The notes below the pieces were generated by a model. It did not search any database, was not told the origin of the DNA, and saw only the letters and a program-made list of their open reading frames with translations. From Nymphaea colorata (lineage: Eukaryota > Streptophyta > Magnoliopsida > Nymphaeales > Nymphaeaceae): 64,000 nucleotides of DNA. Made by a program: the position numbers and the translations under genes. Of this stretch, positions 32,265-44,907 are shown piece after piece (the stretch's first letter is position 1; each line of letters starts with the position of its first letter). The DNA is taken from positions 19,156,370 through 19,220,369 of the forward strand of contig NC_045140.1 of NCBI RefSeq assembly GCF_008831285.2, written 5' to 3'.

Positions 32265-32800
32265 CTTGGTACGGGACTCGATTCGGGTTCGAAAAAAAAG
32301 GGATTGGGATCGACCCAATAAATTTATCGGGCTGGCTCGGGTGGACTCCGAGCCAGCCCGATAAAAATATTTTTTTTTAAATTTAATCGGGTCAAATTCA
32401 AACTAAGATTTCTGAGTTGGATCGAATCAGAACCCAGTTTTTGAATACCAGGTCGACCTGAACTCGACTCATTATTGGGTTTTATTGGGTTAGGTGAGAG
32501 TCAGGTTTACCTGCGGGGTCGGCGACGGACGGCAGGAAGAAGTCACCATCGCCTACCATAGACGAAGGTAACAGCAGCTGTTTCTTGACGCAGGAGTCAG
32601 GACCCTGTCGTACATCTTTACGGCATGGCATGGTGGCTATTTTATGTATAGCTTAAAAGAAGATTATATTTATATATATATATATATATATATGTATTAC
32701 ATAACGATAAATGTGTATTGCCAAATGTACTTTTGTATTTGATATTATTTATGACAGTTTTTAGCATCCCAAATGTGAAAAAAACCATTACCTAGAAGAA
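32265..32800. repeat. Array spacer module (copy 3)
   Basis: Close to 370-1,030, including the GATAAATTTATCGGGCTGG core, GGTCGGCGACGG, the (TA)n tract near 32,670 and the AAATGTGTATTGCCAAATG stretch. Confidence 0.65.
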
Positions 32801-32970
32801 ACTATAGCCAGGCTCAGTACAGGAAGTCAGCGACGAAGTCATCGTGTTCAGATTGTTTTCTGACAATTATTAGAAAAATGAATGTATTGCAGAGAGAGTC
32901 AGAGCGAGGGCCGCAGGAGAACGGAGGAAGCAGCAAGTTGAAGCCAAGTCGTAGCGAGTCCGAGCGGAAA

Positions 32971-33140
32971 ATGGAGATGTTGGAGTTGATGGAAGAGATG
33001 ACCAACAACGTCGATGGAGAGCAGGAGAAGGTGCTGGCCGACATCCTCTTCTTGAATGCCCAATCCGAGTACCTGCAGAGGCATGGTCTTGCCGGAAAAA
33101 CAGACCGGGAGTCATTCAAGACGAAGCTGCCCGTCGTTAC
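32971..33140 (+). pseudogene. Truncated GH3 exon 1 relic (copy 3)
   Basis: It starts with an intact ATG and reads MEMLELMEEMTNNVDGEQEK and on to KLPVVT before the shared breakpoint, after which KIGLISDLDCEIRF and a TAG follow. About 57 GH3 codons are kept. It is better preserved than 1197-1366 and shares its 3' junction, so it could still yield a 72-codon peptide, but nothing suggests function. Confidence 0.85.
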
Positions 33141-33399
33141 AAAAATAGGATTGATATCAGATTTGGATTGTGAAATTAGATTTTAGATTTAGATTCAAAT
33201 CTAACAATTTTTTTGTTTGTATGTGATATGAATATGTGAATAATGGAATATGTGAATAATTGAAAATAGATGTGATTAAGGGCATATTCGATTAGAGTTC
33301 AATCCATTGACATGATGTTCACATTAATCCACCACGACTTTGACTATGGTCTCCAATGAATCATCATTCAATTTCCCCTAGATGCATATTTTGGAAAGG

Positions 33400-33690
33400 G
33401 CATGTTGTGGTTGTACAAGTTGGAAAAAAATATATTTTTTTTTTGTTCCATCCTAGTTATATAATATAGGAAATTAAGATGCTTGCATACGTAGGCTTCA
33501 TTTCCTCACATATGAACAAAGAAATGAGAATTCATTTGATTAAACCAACAAAGCTGTCGTGCGGCAATGATGCTGCAATACATATTTCAACTAACTCTAT
33601 ATCTTACGACCAAAGCAAGCATATTGAGATCGATATCATTTCATATAGTGAAAAGGTCCAAAATATGCACCATGTATACCCAAAGTGATA
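33400..33690 (+). pseudogene. Copia RNase H relic (copy 3)
   Basis: The best preserved copy: KLSCGNDAAIHISTNSISYD and QSKHIEIDIISYSEKVQ, matching the C-terminal RNase H region of copia. There is no RT or LTR nearby. Confidence 0.65.
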
Positions 33691-33799
33691 TTTTTAATAA
33701 GATGTCCAAAATGGAGAAATTATGCATCATTGATTGATATCTTTACCACAGTGGTGATTGGATTACAATTAAGAAATACTCTAAGCTAGATGGGAATGT

Positions 33800-34100
33800 C
33801 AAGGGGAGTGTTGAAGATAGTTGCCAAACCTATGACTTGAACTCAGATCGACAGAAGACTGGGTCTCTGGGTCTGTGAGTTGACTCATTCAAACAACCAT
33901 AATGTAAATCGCTGCAGCTGAATCGAGTGAGTTAGGGCCGAGCAGAACCAACTCAGGCCGAGTCTGCCCGAGTTAGGGGCAAGGCAGGCCGAGTTGGTTC
34001 AACCTTCACTCGTGGCCAGATTCTTGACAAACTGGGCTGATTCCCGAGTCAGCTTGACAGTTTAACAACTTTGGTGTTGAAAGAATTGTTGTATCGTAGC
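33800..34100. repeat. R block upstream of GH3-D, first half
   Basis: It runs to TTGTATCGTAGC, where the hAT element has inserted, and resumes at 35,431 with ATCGTAGCTAATCTG. Confidence 0.75.
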
Positions 34101-35430
34101 CAGTAGCGGAGCCAGCGTGGGGCAAGCGTGGGTGCCTGCCCATGCCAGCGCAAGAAAGCGAAATGGAGCCTCAGTCTGCCTCATGCTCATGTTGACGCCG
34201 TGTTGCCCACACCAAAAATGGATCCGGTCCCAATCTGTGCATCTTACACGCTCCCACACCAAAAATGGATCCGGTCCCAATCTGTGCATCTTACACGCTC
34301 TTTCGTTTCGCTGCCACAGCAGTTCTCCGCAGCTCCAACATCAGGCTATCAGCAAGTTTGCTTGGATCTTCTCCCCTCTGCAGCCGCAGGACAGAGCTCC
34401 GGCAACCGCAGGTCTGCTGACTCTGCTCCTCCCTTCGACCTTCCCCCGTCCACCGCAGGTTGGCTCTTCCGCTTCTCAGTTCTCCCCTCCTCATCTTCAG
34501 CCCTGCAGCGATTTTGGTTGTTTGGTTTTGGGCGTTTAATGTCTATTTGTTTGATTTATTTTCTATTTTGTCTGCATCTCGTTAGCCCTAAATCTGCTAA
34601 TTCCCCTCAACTGAAAATGTGCTCTCTATCTCTTTGAGGTGGATGGTGCCAGAAGCAAAGTTTCTCCACTTGACTTGTTCTCTCTCGTTTGTGTGCTATT
34701 TAAATTTCATAGTACTGGCGTTTTTTGTTTGTTTTTGCTTTCATTTTTGTTTTCTGAAATGTGATTGAAGTTGAACACTACATGGTTTTTGTTGTTTTCG
34801 TTTTTGTTTTCGCTTTTGTTCGTGTGGAGACCAGGGGATGAGCTTTAGCCTTTAGCCAAGCTGAGACCTTACACTTGATAAAGCAAGTGCAGCAGTTCGT
34901 CGCAGCGATATTAAAGCTGTACAAGAAAATGCTTAATGAAGATTCCTTTTACTATTGAAGGATTACAAAGTTGGTTTGAAATAGCCTTCAAGATGATCAG
35001 GCAAAGAGACAAACGTTGGATGTATACCAGTGTGGGCAGAACGGGAAAGCTCAAATTTGTTCCTCATGTGAAGAAAATTTGATCCAATGTAACAGAAAAG
35101 TTGTCTATAATAGGCTTAGTCTTGATTTCTTGCAACAGAAAATTTGTTTATGATTTGATGAAGAAGAAAGAGATATGAAAGTTACTTTCATATACTAAGT
35201 GCTCAAATTAGATCGAATGTACTAGTTACCATGAAATTTAGTAGTTAAAAAAATAAAATTTTAAGTTTAAAGTAATAGAAAAGTTAGTTCTTTTGGAAGA
35301 AAGCTCTCGAGTCGTTGAAAATGCTTACCAACTTTTATGTATTTTAAAATAACATATATTTTAATTTGAGAATTTTTTCACATACTATGAATTAGTGCTC
35401 CATAGTCAAAAAATTTTGGCTCTGCCACTG
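34101..35430. mobile_element. Non-autonomous hAT element, 1330 bp
   Basis: The ends are CAGTAGCGGAGCCA and TGGCTCTGCCACTG, imperfect inverted repeats of hAT type. The element is flanked by a perfect 8-bp duplication ATCGTAGC (34,093-34,100 and 35,431-35,438). Uninterrupted R blocks elsewhere carry a single ATCGTAGC. Internally a segment of about 49 bp containing AAAAATGGATCCGGTCCC is tandemly repeated (34,211-34,300), followed by a C+T-rich part and an A+T-rich part. The open frames at 34,117-34,637 contain no hAT transposase motif I can see. Confidence 0.85.
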
Positions 35431-35830
35431 ATCGTAGCTAATCTGTTGCCATTTTCATCATCCTCATTTTTTAATCTGCTTTGATCCCTTACCAAATTCA
35501 TTGTGAAAATTATCCTTTCTCAAAATCGCCAAACAAAGAGTTTATTGGTTATTCTTGCTTGGGTATTTTACATTGACACTAATTTTGTGGTTTTAGTGGG
35601 TAATTTGAGAAGCATAGAAAACCCTTAGGAAGTTGTTCATTTTTTGCCATAGACGGCCAATTGCTTTGAACCATCAACATCATCAAGAAAATTGGCGAGG
35701 TCCAAATAGGAGCTAAAGCTATCGTTCAAACCCAAGAAAGTACAAGAGAAGAGAAACACAGGTCATGTCCAAAGACATATGGTAGACATGTCTATATGTA
35801 GTTTAAGTCTCTTGGACAAATTATGATATG
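35431..35830. repeat. R block upstream of GH3-D, second half
   Basis: Continuation of the interrupted block, ending near GGACAAATTATGATATGG, where the A+T-rich repeat begins. Confidence 0.75.
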
Positions 35831-35899
35831 GATGTCAATATATCCGATTTGAATCAGACATTCGATCAAACCGTTTTTAAAAAAATATATAAAAAATTA

Positions 35900-36245
35900 A
35901 TATACGATTAAGAAATTGGATAAGATTCAAATTCAAGAAATGACATCCGATTAGATTCAAATTTGATTATACATAAATATCCAACCGAATAAATATATAG
36001 ATTCAAATCAGATTTATTTTTAAACATGTATCATATATTCAATACTATTACATTATGAAAATCAGGCAAATTCAGTTTAAAATACGATTAAGAAATTGGA
36101 TAAGATTCAAATTCAAGAAATGACATCCGATTATATTCAAATTTGGATATACATAAATATCCAACCGAATAGATATACAGATTCAAATCAGATTTATTTT
36201 TTAAACATGTATCATATATTCAATGCTATTACATTATGAAAATAA
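35900..36245. repeat. Tandem duplication of about 170 bp
   Basis: A segment starting TACGATTAAGAAATTGGATA and ending at ATTACATTATGAAAAT occurs twice in a row (about 35,902-36,062 and 36,082-36,243), with a handful of differences. The copy upstream of GH3-C has only one. Confidence 0.8.
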
Positions 36246-36289
36246 GGCAAATTCAGTTTAAATTTGATCGAAATTGGATATGAATGTAA

Positions 36290-36720
36290 AAATAGGATTT
36301 ATTAAGGAGGAACATGCGAGTCATCCCAAGCTGGCTAGTGGCTATGACAAATCTAACAGCAACTGAAAGTCTAATTCAGGCGGCTACAGTAATGGCAACA
36401 ACAGTCGAAAGTCTAATTTAAATTCTTTCCCAAAGCAAAAGTATAATTCAAATTCAGGCGGCTACAGTAATGGCAACAACAGTCGAAAGTCTAATTTAAA
36501 TTCTTTCCCAAAGCAAAAGTATAATTCAAATTCAGACGGCAACAGTCATGGCAACAACAATGGAAGTCTAATCAAAATTGTTTTCCATAGCTGTTATGCG
36601 ATACCCATGATGAGCAAATTCAAGCCTACGATTCTCAAACTGAAAAATTACTGGAAGGAGGAGAAAATAAAAGGAAAGATATTATCCCTTTAATTATCTT
36701 AAAAAATCTTCTACCAATTA
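36290..36720 (+). pseudogene. Copia gag C-terminal relic with 78-bp repeats (copy 2)
   Basis: Homologous to 26,380-26,720. GGCGGCTACAGTAATGGC recurs with a 78-bp period (36,379, 36,457, and a diverged third at 36,535), equal to 26 codons. The two first units are nearly identical, so this expansion is younger than the relic itself. Confidence 0.6.
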
Positions 36721-37237
36721 CACGCTGACCCATTAGTTACATACTCCAAAATATATTGTATTGACACGCATGAATCAAAATAAAAAAAATAAGCAAGAGT
36801 TTTCTTTTTGGTAGTGGACGTAGGTTCACCAAAACCGAACCAAGTAATTTTGGTTTTCTTCCTCCTTGCCTTTCTTTTTTTTCTTTAGGGTTAAGAACAG
36901 ATTTGGACTGTTAAATCAGAGATTCAAATATAACTATTTTTACTAGTATTTGAATATGAATATGGGAATATTTGAAAACAAATGCGATTAAAGGTACCTT
37001 CAATTCAAATTCGATCCGCTCACATCCCTATATACGACATTTGCACACAAGCCACCACGAGTTGATTGACTGTGGTCAAAATCTTGGGCATCGCCACGAG
37101 TTGATTGACTGTGGTCAAAATCTTGGGCATCGCAGGATGTATAATAAAACCATTGACTACAGAAAAAAAAAAACCATTAACAATGGGCGTTGAAGTTGAT
37201 AGATAGAATACAGGAAGTTCTTAACCGAGCAAAGAGA

Positions 37238-37243
37238 TATAAA
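37238..37243 (+). promoter_or_regulatory. Putative GH3-D TATA box
   Basis: TATAAA in GAGATATAAAGG, 70 bp before the ATG, at the position homologous to that in GH3-C. Confidence 0.45.
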
Positions 37244-37307
37244 GGAGGGCCGCGGGAGAACGGAGGAAGCAGAAGTACAAGTTTTAGACGGAAAATCCAA
37301 CCGCGAG

Positions 37308-39739
37308 ATGGAGATGTTGAAGTTGATGGAAGAGATGACCAACAACACCGACAGAGAGCAGGAGAAGGTGCTGGCCGATATCCTCTCCCTGAATGCCCAC
37401 ACTGAGTACCTACAGAAGCATGGTCTTGCCGGAAACACCGACCAGAAGTTATTCAAGACGACGCTGCCCGTCGTTAGCTATGTTGACATCCGGTCGGACA
37501 TCCATCGCATAGCAGATGGCGATCGCTCTTCCATCTTGTCCGCCCTTCCTCTTTCCCACTTCATTTGCAGGTCTGTCTGTTTCTCTCTCTCTCTCTCTCT
37601 CTCTGCCCTTCAACCAGTTAAGAACAGAGCAGAAAAAATAAATAGTCACGTAAGATGCGTCTCAAGGCTTCTTAATTTTATTGCAGCTCCGGCACGTCAG
37701 GTGGTGAGAAGAAGATGCTGCCACTGGTAGAGGGAGATCACGACAGAGTGGAGATGGTAGATAGGTTTATGGGTAGCCTGATGAACAGGTATCTTCTTAA
37801 GACCTGAAAGTACACATACCAATACTAAAGGCATCGCCATGCATGCTAATGCACCTGCAACAACTGATTTTAAATGATTCCTTTTTTAGTTTTTCACCAT
37901 CAAACAAATTTGAAGTCATATATAACGAATCAAATATGCTCTTAACTGTATTCACTTTTCTAGATATCCATATCCAATTTGAATTCAAATGCAAATAAAG
38001 AAAGTTGTATTTGAATCAGAATTCAAAATTCAGTTTTTCACTCCCATTCGAATTCGATTTTTACATTTATTATATTTATGTATATCCAAATTTGAATACA
38101 ATCAAATATCATTTCGGTGTGCCTTGTTGAACAAAAAATTATTAGGAATTAAGTGTACTTCCTAAATTAAATTCTCTCTAGGCATGGCTCTGGTTTGAAG
38201 CAAGGCAAGAACCTGAACTTTGTCCACGTTAGAAAAGAGTGGGAGACGGGTGCTGGCATTCCAGTTCGCTCAGTTGTTACAAGCTGGTACAAGAGCAGTC
38301 ACTTCCTTTCCAAGCACCATCGTTACAGCACCACCAACACCAGCCCGATCGCCTCTATACATTGCACAGACATGTTCCAGAGCATATACTCGCAGCTGCT
38401 CGCCGGCCTGGCCGACCGGCTGTCCGTCGTCCAGCTGTGCTCCACCTTCACGCTGGTTCTGGTCCAGGCCATCCATTTCCTTGAGCGCCACTACCAGGAC
38501 CTGGCGAGGGACATTGAGAAGGGGACGGTTGATCCTCGAATCACGGACGAAGATGTCCGGGCAGCGCTGGAGACGAGATTGACACCTGACCCCGAGAACG
38601 CAGCACTTATAAGAAAGGAGTGTGGACGTGGGCAATGGAAGGGCATCATAAGAAGAATCTGGCCCAATGCCCAGTACTTGGCAGCCACGGCGACGGGGAG
38701 TATGAGTCCCTACGTCCCTGTCTTGGATTTTTATAGCGATGGTCTGCCACTGGTTAGCCTTCTGTATGCATCGTCCGAGTGCTTCTTCGGGATCAACTTG
38801 AACCCTTTCTGTAAGCCAGAGGACGTCGCCTACACCATCCTCCCTTATTTGGCCTATTTTGAGTTTCTGCCAGTCGAAACACCGGAAAGTTGCCTGCAGC
38901 CGTCGGAGCTGGTGAATTTGGCTGATGTTCAGATGGGGAAGGAGTACGAGATAGTGGTGACCACTTACTCAGGTACGAATCTACCCTTGTTTTCGCATTC
39001 AAATGTATGTTACTGTGATTGCCTGTTCTATTCATGGTTAATCTTTCATCATATATAGAGATGCTCAATATTGGAGTTAATTGGAAATCTTGGGCCGCAC
39101 CGTGAACTGCATTAATATGTAAATAAGCAAACAGACACACCTGACTCTGTTGATCTCACATTACCAGGTCTTTACCGTTATAGAGTGGGAGACATCCTGA
39201 GAGTCGTGGGTTTCTATAACAAGGCGCCCCAATTCAAGTTTGTTTGCCGTGGCGATGCTGTGTTGAGCCTCGATATAGAAAAAACCAGTGAGGCAGATCT
39301 GCAGAAAGCAGTCGCGGCGGCGGAGGCCGCTCACCTTATTCCACACAACACGAGGGTGGCGGAATTTACTAGTTACGCCGATGCGACCACCATTCCAGGC
39401 CACTATGTCATTTACTGGGAACTCTCACCAACAACAGATCAGACGGAGGGCCTTTCAGCTGATTATGTGATGGAGCAGTGTTGTGTGGTAATTGAGGAAT
39501 CATTGGATGTATCTTATAAAGAAATGCGTGTTTACGACAGATCCATTGGGCCTCTAGAAATCAAGGTCGTGAAGAATGGCACTTTTGACAGACTCATGGA
39601 CTTTGCTGTATCTAGTGGTGCTTCCGTGTCTCAGTACAAACCTCCTAGGTGTGTTAAATCTGCTTCCATCCTGCAAATTTTAGATGCAGCGGTTGTTTCT
39701 GCCCATTTCAGTCCTGGTCCGCCAAGTTGGTCTAAGTAG
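37308..39739 (+). CDS. GH3-D, GH3 family acyl-acid amido synthetase
   Basis: Predicted exons are 37308-37570, 37687-37788, 38182-38972 and 39168-39739 (575 codons, GT-AG introns). Motif 1 SSGTSGGEKK (88-97), motif 2 YASSEC (317-322) and motif 3 GLYRYRVGD (386-394) are intact. It is the sister of GH3-C; the near-identity extends through intron 2 (one difference noticed in 393 bp), indicating recent duplication or gene conversion. One exon 1 change (YVDIRSD instead of YEDIRSD) replaces an acidic residue that is Glu in A, B and C. Intron 3 is 195 bp and contains stops, unlike that of C. Function as for the other copies; the substrate is unknown. Confidence 0.9.
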
Positions 39740-40240
39740 CGCTGCAGCATCGTCGTCTTCATCTGGCAGACACTCATGGATTGAAGTCTCAAGTGCAAGA
39801 GATTTACACATATTTCACTGTTTGTATTAAATAAATGAGGATTCCTCTTTTTGGTGCAGGGTTGAATGTATTTTTTGTTCTTTCTTTGAATTAATATGTA
39901 ACAGAATAAGGTAAGCGTCTACATAAATAAAAGAGTATTTGATGGAAAACGTGGAATGAGAGTGCCCATTTCTTCTTTGAGCTTCGCGGATGAGGCGATG
40001 CCGATGGGTCTGTGAGCATAACCTGTTGTGCCCATGGTAAGCGTCTAATTTGTGCATTGAATGCAGAACATCCTCTGAAATGACTCCAAATGTTCCCCTC
40101 GGTGAAACTATCATGGCCAGACTTAAGCAGTTCTCTGCCATGAATAAGTTCAAGAAGAGAGCCCTACGAGTAAGACTCGTCTTAGGTGAAGTTCATTTTT
40201 CTTATGTATCCATAACGTCTTGCATACTCCATGAACATGT
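39740..40240. other. GH3-D 3' flank; end of the main array
   Basis: The conserved 3' flank continues to about 40,020, with a deletion of about 36 bp relative to GH3-C near GATGCCGATGG. Beyond this the array homology stops. Confidence 0.6.
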
Positions 40241-40244
40241 GATT

Positions 40245-40460
40245 TTTTCTTATGGACATGTCAACAACATTAATGGGCCATTTGATGTTTGTTATAGGCA
40301 AAACATTTCCTTTGATTGTTTCCTCCACATTACCGTGTAAGTAGAAATAACTGGAAACATTGGATGGTCAAGAGCATAACCTGTTGAAAATAGGTTCTCA
40401 TCAATGTAACCATCCTCTGAACTATTATGCATCATAGCCTTGAGTCCCCACAAAAAATTC
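40245..40460 (-). pseudogene. LRR receptor-like protein relic, fragment 1
   Basis: Reversed sequence similar to part of fragment 2 (GGACATGTCAACAACATT, then AACATTTCCTTTGATTGTTTC and CCTGTTGAAAATAGGTTCTC). It is a second, shorter and more decayed piece of the same source gene. Confidence 0.5.
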
Positions 40461-40610
40461 ATGTGGGAGAGTACTCGAAAAATGATTATTAAATATGTCA
40501 AAGATCGTCAATGCAGGGAAGAATTTGGAAAGTAAATAAAGATGATTGGACCTCAAATCTAGCACTTTTAATCTGCAGCCCACAAAGTCTCCTCTTGTAG
40601 ATCGTGTTTT

Positions 40611-41090
40611 TTAATATGTGGCCCATAAAGCTTTGGGTTCTTTTAAAAGAAGAATGATCGAAAGTGCTGAACTGCTTTTCTTGAATATCATTTCTTGCAA
40701 ATCATTATAAGATAAGTTTAAGACTGAAAGAAATGTGAGATCTGCAATCCCCTCTAGTATGGGTCCAATTGGTTCAAACCAGTGCAACTCTAGCATATTG
40801 CCAAAGGAATTGGGGATGAGACCTTTTAGATGGTTGTTGGAAACATTCAATCCACACAAATACTTCAACATCCCTATCTCTTCAGGAATTTCTCCAATAA
40901 AATAGTTGTTGGACATGTCAACAATATTCATGCGTCCTTTGATGCATGTTATAAGAAGAACATTTCCTTCAATTGTTTCTTTCATTTCATTGTGCAAGGA
41001 GAAATAAGTGGAAACGTTGGATCAGTTAAAAACATAACGTGTTGAAAATAGATCCTCATCAACGTAACCATCATGTGAACCGTTGAAGCC
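40611..41090 (-). pseudogene. LRR receptor-like protein relic, fragment 2
   Basis: The minus strand reads IVDMSNNYFIGEIPEEIGML, then LCGLNVSNNHLKGLIPNSFG, NMLELHWFEPIG and ADLTFLSVLNLSYNDLQ. This is the run of juxtamembrane leucine-rich repeats found in Cf/EIX-type receptor-like proteins (NxFxGEIPxxIGxL, then LNLSYNxL). One repeat is partly deleted (LELHWFEPIGPILEGIADL) and the transmembrane part is not visible. The family acts in pathogen and symbiont perception at the plasma membrane; this copy is a broken fragment. Confidence 0.7.
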
Positions 41091-44000
41091 CCAACCAATG
41101 TGTTTTCTAATCATATTTGGAACGCTTGCTTACAATTTCTACATTGGCAGAGCCCAGCACCCTTTTCTTTCTATCTCTCTCAATCTATCTTTTAGTTTTC
41201 CTTGTCTTTTTCATCGAAAATAATGTTAAAAAACGTAAGTGACACGTTGTTTAGACCAACAATTCATCTTCTTTCTTTCCTACTTTTTTGAGAATGAAAA
41301 GGGCAGGCACACCATCATTTTTCTTCCGATTTTTTTACTCGTGAATATACACTAACAGGTTTGGTTAATCAGATAGGTTCGTTCATGATTTAATTAGATC
41401 GAATTTGGATTGGTATATGAGTTCAATATGCCGTCACATATGAAAAGAAAAGAAAAAAAAAAAAGAAAAGAAAAAAGAGCCCTGAGACCAAAGAGAGCGA
41501 CATAAAGCTAACCTTATATTATTCTGTTTTGATGGGTGCAGCCCCAAAGATCAAATCATCATTTTATATTCACTGGACGACCCAAATTAATATCCGCTTC
41601 AGGTCAAATCATATCAAAGTTGTAGGTGATGTATTACTTAACCTTCCACATGATCTAGAGCAAAAGGAAGAGAGAAAACAGCTTCCGTAGCGCAGAAATT
41701 CAAAAGCACCTTCCTCCATATTTTGTTCTTGAGAAGAATTGCTACGACGTGGTGGCCAGGTGAGAAAAATCTGAATGTTCCAAACAAAACTTGTTATTCT
41801 TCCAACAGCTAGCCGCGGAGATGGATTCAATTTTCACATCAGCTCATCATCTCCTTTTTTAGTTGAAAGAAACAAGTCTGGAGAGGTGTCAAAAGAAAAA
41901 AAAAGGCGTTCAATCTCAGGCCTTGGCATACACGTTAAACTAATGTCGGTCCCTTGAGCACCATTTTCAACTCGGAGAGGTGCCAACACCATTTCTCCGA
42001 CTCCTTCTTGATGTGAAAACAAATCTACGATAAAAATCTTTGGTTCATCAAACTATATATATATATATTGCTATTTTATACTTAAAAAAATGTCGGATGT
42101 AACATCAGAAGGGGGGAGATTTAATCTTAAGAACACGGTTTACGGATTGGATTCGGGGCAATCAAACACCCCTTAATGTGTTTTTCTGGAAGTGGACCAG
42201 TCATTTTCTTAAAAAAACTAGATTTCCGGATAAACCGAGAATAGTTGTTCATGAGATCCCAGACTTAGTTCTCTTTCATATGTCTATGATGTGGAATGGT
42301 TTATATCACATAGTTCTCTCTTTTTCTTTGTGTACACACATACACACACATCTTATATCATGGATTGAAATCAGCGAGCTTGAAAGAAGGCTGTCCTCGC
42401 CAAGATATTATTTATTTATCCATGGGTAAAATGTCATCAACATTGATCGAAAAAATTGTTCTCCATTGCTCAGCATGGTAATACTTCGAATTTTTTTTGT
42501 TTAAAAAAAAAAAAACGTTTGAAACAAACTTTTGGGATGAAGTTTCATACGCGAGTCTATGTGGGGAATTTTTTACATCGATTTAATTAATGTTTTTAAA
42601 CATAATCATCTTCCTTTCCCAGCCTTTGATGAAAAAGAAGAAGCTGCATCTACGTGTAGAAAATAATCGAGTACAGAATTGCGGAATCCATGATTTTTTT
42701 GACATTAAAAAAAACTCGTGATCAGTTCAAATCAAAGGATCCAGGAAGTTTTACCGGTCGAGTCTGTTTGCTCCTTTTGAACATTGATTAAGCATGGTGC
42801 AGCTAAAGTGGACCTTACTTCACTAACTCATGTATGTTAATGCACTTGGCGGCTTAATTTTAAAGAAATATTGCAAATTTAAGCAGAAATTTTACACATT
42901 TATGGCATTTTCATAAACAGAAATGACGGAAAATGTACCAATCAAGTAACATAATTAGGATTAAGCATCTATGGCGCCCACGCTAAGATGAAGCAAAAGC
43001 AAAAATATAGAAACTAGGCATGCATTATGATGGCTTCAAACAGAAAAAGAGGAAGGGCAATTCTATCATGCATGCTCAACTTGCATGCTGATAGACAACA
43101 ATACACAATGCAATTCTGACTGCCTAACAGCAACAGATATGCACACCTTCAATGGAATCATATGCTTAACGAATTTAGAAGGAGGAATTTTGCATCAAAC
43201 TTAAATTCCATCATCTTGTTAGTTTGATCCCAATACCAATTTTTTCTAACACTCTCTAACGTACATGAGGGTTAGGGTTATAGTCATCAATCCCATTGCA
43301 AATCCTACTCCAACCAATCCATACCCATATCTCCTCCCCTTGCTTGCTGATTGCGTCATTGTCACCATTTCTTTCAGTAGCACACTCTCTCAAGTCTCAA
43401 TCTGCGGGTCAGCCGGAAAAATTAGGGACGTCGCTAGAAAAAGAAAAGTTCCTTAGGTAAGAAAAATTATAATTTCTCCTTACATTTTTTTTTTATCTTT
43501 TTAGTCAAAAAGTGGTTTGGAATGCATAACTTTTCCACGTACGCTGGCAGATCCATGGTCCCTTTTTTTCTCACTCATAAAACATATCTTCCCCTTTCTT
43601 TTTAATTTGAAAAAAAAAATATCTAGAGCTTAAATGGTAAATCTCAAGTTCGTAATTTAGACCAGCAATTTCAAACATAATGCGTGTGCTAATTATTTAA
43701 GTTTCGTCTTCTATTTTTTTTTTTTCTAATTAAAAGGCACGTTCACAAAACGTTCCATGTTGCATTTTTTAAAAAAACAATTATATTATCCACTTTTAAT
43801 TTTCTCCAAGCGGGCAAATACATCTTACTGAAAACCAATCATTTTCTGTAATTTTTTAACTCCTGGGTTTCTTTCTAACCTTACAGACATGTCCGTTTTA
43901 CTTAATCCAAACCCCAAAAACTTATTCGCAAGCTTGTTTTTCCTGGTATATGAAAAAACAGGAACCAAAGGCCCAAATTTAATAGATCACATCCACATTA

Positions 44001-44845
44001 TCAACGTTATCACAAAAGGCTTCAATTAATTGATTTCTGGACTGCAATTGCAAAAAAAAAAAGGGGGTGTTCCCAACTACCTTTTCCTTTATTAACTGCT
44101 ATTTGCTCCTTCCGCTCAAGAAATTAATGATTTTCTCATGTATTTAATAGTTTTTCTAAAGTCGGACCCTTCTGGGTTGCACTGATCCGACTTTTTTTCA
44201 TGGTTTTCTTTTTTCCATTTGAACGGGATGCCACGAGACATGAAGCACATACATGAAGCACATTAGACCCTTCATGCTTGTTCTTGGCAAGTACTAAGTT
44301 TAATGAGAACATTTGGGAGAGAGATGTTTGGGGCTATGTCTGAGGTCAATGGATCCGATTTGAGTTGGATATACTGTTACTGTTTTGCTTTTTCGGATAT
44401 TCATATATTCGGATTTGAATTGAAAATAAAGAAAAGTCAAATCCACAATCCAATTTCACAATCCAAATCTGATTTTTATATTCATATCTGAATCCAAACC
44501 CTAATCTTGAATTCGATTTTCAAAGTGGAAGAACAAGTGACATACAATATTTATTTAAAGCTAAATCCAGTGCAAATCCAGTAAGGCTAGAATTGTGAAA
44601 TTCAAGAACTAAAATTTTCATGTTTGATGAGATGAGAACTGTTGATTCCGAAATTATAGACTCATTTTTTAATTAAAATTTTGAAATTGTGATTCCTTAG
44701 TGGGTAGAATTATGGTTATAGAACTTTATATTTTTTTTTCTCTTTTTAGGGAACATGTCGTGAATGCTTGAATTCATCAATTCTATAATTGTTAAATATT
44801 GTTTCACCAAACACATCATTAAAATCGAGATTTTAGGGTTGCCCA

Positions 44846-44847
44846 AC

Positions 44848-44905
<58 letters not shown>

Positions 44906-44907
44906 GA
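44846..44907. repeat. (TA)n tract with palindromic flanks
   Basis: About 46 bp of TA repeats bounded by CAATTTTA and TAAAATTG, so the whole region can form a cruciform. Confidence 0.9.

Noticed and set aside
32971-33186. 72-codon GH3 exon 1 relic as a functional micropeptide
   Set aside because: It has an intact ATG, but the related copy at 1.2 kb has lost its start, and no sign of selection can be seen from two copies.
34117-34637. Two overlapping frames of 140 and 169 codons as a new gene
   Set aside because: Both lie inside the hAT element over a tandem repeat and a C+T-rich tract, in different frames over the same bases, without recognisable motifs.
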